Assembly (NCBI GenBank): GCA_902493145.1
Contig: CABUOA010000038.1
Location: 1 to 16,032 of the forward strand
DNA length: 16,032 nucleotides
Direction of reading: 5' to 3'
Origin: an uncultured Collinsella sp.
Lineage (GTDB): Bacteria; Actinomycetota; Coriobacteriia; Coriobacteriales; Coriobacteriaceae
How positions within the stretch are numbered: the stretch's first letter is position 1; each line of letters starts with the position of its first letter. The position numbers were made by a program, and so were the translations under genes. Under the pieces are notes generated by a model. It saw only the letters and a list, made by a program, of their open reading frames with translations, ran no database searches and was not told the origin of the DNA. Positions 14,079 through 16,032 of the stretch are shown piece by piece.

Positions 14079-14807
14079 ATGAAGATCATTAAAGCTAAAG
14101 ACTACGAGGATATGAGCCGCAAGGCCGCCAATATCATCTCGGCGCAGGTTATCCTCAAGCCCGACTGTGTGCTGGGCCTTGCCACCGGCTCCACCCCGAT
14201 CGGTGCCTACAAGCAGCTCGCTGCTTGGTACGAGAAGGGCGACGTCGACTTTGCCGAGGTCAGCACCTACAACCTGGACGAGTATCGCGGCCTTTCGCAC
14301 GACGATCCCCAGAGCTATCACTACTTCATGCGTGAGAACTTCTTCGATCACATCAACATCGACCTGAACAACACGCATGTGCCCGACGGTTCCAACCCCG
14401 ACGCCGCCGCTGCCTGCTCTGAGTACGACAAGATCGTCGCCGCCGCCGGTTACCCGGATCTGCAGTTGCTCGGCATTGGCAACAACGGCCACATCGGTTT
14501 CAACGAGCCCGATGACCACTTCTCCAAGGGCACGCACTGCGTCGACCTCACCGAGAGCACCATTCAGGCCAACAGCCGCCTGTTCGACAGCATCGACGAT
14601 GTCCCCCGTCAGGCCTACACCATGGGTACCCAGACCATCATGTATGCCCGCATGATCCTGGTCGTCGCCAACGGCGAGGCTAAGGCTCAGGCCGTGCATG
14701 ACATGTGCTACGGTCCGGTTACGCCCGCGTGCCCGGCTTCGATCCTGCAGCTGCACACCAACTGCGTTGTCGTTGCCGACGAGGCCGCCCTTTCGCTCTG
14801 CGAGTAG
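14079..14807 (+). CDS. nagB: Glucosamine-6-phosphate deaminase
   Basis: NagB converts glucosamine-6-phosphate to fructose-6-phosphate and ammonia, sending amino sugars to glycolysis. The 242-residue length fits the shorter non-allosteric form common in Gram-positive bacteria. Signatures are the phosphate loop LGLATGSTP (32-40), NLDEYRGL with catalytic Asp67, and GIGNNGHIGFNEP (132-144) with His138. The ATG at 14079 is preceded by GAAAGGA. It lies downstream of a structured leader and ends at a strong terminator, so it is probably expressed as its own transcript or by read-through from the EIIA gene. It opposes GlmM in the use of glucosamine-6-phosphate, so separate control of the two genes would make sense. 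Confidence 0.97.
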   Translation: MKIIKAKDYEDMSRKAANIISAQVILKPDCVLGLATGSTPIGAYKQLAAWYEKGDVDFAEVSTYNLDEYRGLSHDDPQSYHYFMRENFFDHINIDLNNTHVPDGSNPDAAAACSEYDKIVAAAGYPDLQLLGIGNNGHIGFNEPDDHFSKGTHCVDLTESTIQANSRLFDSIDDVPRQAYTMGTQTIMYARMILVVANGEAKAQAVHDMCYGPVTPACPASILQLHTNCVVVADEAALSLCE

Positions 14808-14840
14808 CGCGAATCCTGCATCTCGACATAGCCTTGCCTA

Positions 14841-14867
14841 AGGCCTCCGCTTTGCGGGGGCCTTTTT
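14841..14867 (+). terminator. nagB terminator
   Basis: AGGCCTCCGC (14841-14850) pairs with GCGGGGGCCT (14854-14863) across a TTT loop, with one T-G wobble, followed by TTTT. This is a strong rho-independent terminator 33 bp after the nagB stop. Confidence 0.93.
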
Positions 14868-15255
14868 GCTATCCCTTTCTGTCCACTTGACCAAAATCTT
14901 GTCGCAAGCTTGACGAATGCCGGATGCCCAACAGCTTGATTCATTCCATACCAGATTCTATGCAAAAATGCCACTAAAAGGTCGTAGACGGTAGCGGGTG
15001 CTAGGCGAGTTGAATGACATAGCTGAACCTTGTTCATCTGCGTTACACTGCCGCTTAGATGGGACAAGCTGACAAGCTCATTTACCTGCTTAAAGACCGA
15101 TTAGTCGGGGGATTAATAACAATCGGCCCTCGCTGTACAAAAACTTGCCGCTTGCGTACCAAAAGACAACCTAAAACACAAGGTCGCTCTATACATAGCG
15201 CGGTTTGTATGGTCTTGCGGTTACAGTGTCCATACGGTCGAGTTGAGGAGCGGGC
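14868..15255. other. Gene-free upstream region of the STAND-like gene
   Basis: No gene is supported. Three CTTGAC/CTTGTC hexamers at 14886, 14898 and 14909 are spaced about one helical turn apart. A 6-bp inverted repeat, CCGATT (15097-15102) with AATCGG (15121-15126), lies mid-region. A TATACA at 15190-15195 could be a -10, without a matching -35. The length suggests a regulatory region for the downstream gene, but no promoter can be placed securely. Confidence 0.35.
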
Positions 15256-16032
15256 ATGGTAAACGATTTGAGCAGTATAGACGACCTCGAGCTGATGCCG
15301 CTGGGCGGAGGCTATATGGTGCGACGCGAACGCTTGATGAATGAGCTTCTCGCCAAGGGCCGAAAGGCCGGCATCGTGGTTCTTTATGCGCCCGACGGGT
15401 TTGGGAAGACCTCGGTGCTGCTGCAGTACACCCATGAGGTTAAATGCGACCCGACGCGAGGTCCCGTGCGGATTATCGAGGCCGATCGCGCCACTGGGCG
15501 CGAGGTGTTTATGCAGCTCGAGGTGGTTACCGAAGAACTCAAAGACAAACCGCACTCCCTTATCGCGATTGATAATGTGCCAAACCTCGATCAGCACGAT
15601 ACCGAAGACCTCATCGACAGGATTCGCGGCCTGCGCGCCATGGGGGTAGGGGTCTTTATCTCCTGCCGTCCTTCAAATCGTCAGCTGATTCATGGGCTGG
15701 GCGATTCGGTTAAGATCAATGCGCAGATGCTCAAGGTGCATGCCTATGAGTATTCGGCGTGGGCATCGGCGTTTTCGATCAGCACATCGCTCGACTTTTA
15801 TCAGCTCACGCAGGGCGTGCCCGAGCTCGTTTCGGCATTGCAGACGGGTCTGTATGGCCAAGGCGACGTAGCCGGTCTGCTCGAAAACGAGATTGTCAAC
15901 GTATATGGCGCGGCACTTGTCGATCTGGCTTCGCTCGACAATAATGCACTGTTTTGCGTGGCATGTCTCATGATTTTGATGGGCGAGGGCAATATCGCAG
16001 AACTCGAGGCTTGCGGGGTGAGGCTGTCGATG
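15256..16032 (+). CDS. P-loop NTPase, possible STAND/LuxR-type regulator (3' cut by window)
   Basis: The frame is open from ATG 15256 to the window end (259 codons), so the gene is truncated here. Residues about 25-150 form a P-loop NTPase: a start module (MVRRERLMNEL), Walker A APDGFGKTSVLLQY (about 44-57), Walker B SLIAIDNV, and a sensor-like strand VGVFISCRPSN. This layout matches the N-terminal NTPase of MalT-like STAND regulators, which usually continue into helical repeats and a C-terminal LuxR helix-turn-helix; that part is beyond the window, so the regulator assignment is tentative. GAGGAG six bases upstream supports the start. No membrane segment is evident. Function and target are unknown. 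Confidence 0.8.
   Translation, partial: MVNDLSSIDDLELMPLGGGYMVRRERLMNELLAKGRKAGIVVLYAPDGFGKTSVLLQYTHEVKCDPTRGPVRIIEADRATGREVFMQLEVVTEELKDKPHSLIAIDNVPNLDQHDTEDLIDRIRGLRAMGVGVFISCRPSNRQLIHGLGDSVKINAQMLKVHAYEYSAWASAFSISTSLDFYQLTQGVPELVSALQTGLYGQGDVAGLLENEIVNVYGAALVDLASLDNNALFCVACLMILMGEGNIAELEACGVRLSM

Overview
The window looks like chromosomal DNA from a high-GC Coriobacteriia-type actinobacterium, most likely a Collinsella-like gut organism. This is inferred from codon use, GTG starts, a tmRNA tag ending in LAA, and the protein families present; no rRNA marker lies in the window. The GC-rich coding strand throws long antisense ORFs across almost every gene, and these were discarded.

Layout, left to right. 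(1) 1-4761: an AraC-type regulator on the minus strand, divergent from a tightly coupled pair of ABC transporter half-subunits (membrane domain plus ATPase each) that should form a heterodimer. A hairpin closes each side. (2) 4768-7271: a metal-transport operon. A promoter overlaps a near-perfect 20-bp palindrome, followed by two leader stem-loops, an 81-residue membrane-anchored protein resembling the mycobacterial PacL/DUF1490 family, and a P1B-type ATPase without the usual CPC or CxxC metal motifs. (3) 7346-8280: a toxin-antitoxin pair (RelB/DinJ-like antitoxin, PIN-domain toxin) with its own promoter and a perfect inverted repeat at the expected start site. A convergent unknown acidic protein follows. 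(4) 9011-9416: tmRNA (ssrA) with its terminator, then about 480 bp without a gene. That stretch holds an inverted copy of the tmRNA T-arm, small hairpins and three tandem 62-bp repeats, each carrying a 48-nt stem-loop. (5) 9899-10777: a patatin-like phospholipase. (6) 10841-11850: rplM-rpsI with promoter, possible leader hairpin and terminator. (7) 11900-14867: an amino-sugar block: glmM, a stand-alone glucose-type PTS EIIA, a structured 5' leader, nagB and a terminator. (8) 15256 to the end: the first 259 codons of a P-loop NTPase that may be the front of a large STAND/LuxR-type regulator, preceded by about 390 bp without a gene.

Functional themes. GlmM (glucosamine-6-P to glucosamine-1-P, toward peptidoglycan) and NagB (glucosamine-6-P to fructose-6-P, toward glycolysis) draw on the same metabolite, and the EIIA between them could feed sugar-uptake permeases. 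The PacL-like protein and its ATPase probably form one metal-export unit under a metal-responsive repressor. The most interesting unexplained signals are the 62-bp tandem stem-loop array, the nagB leader, and the PacL-like/P1B pair with its operator.
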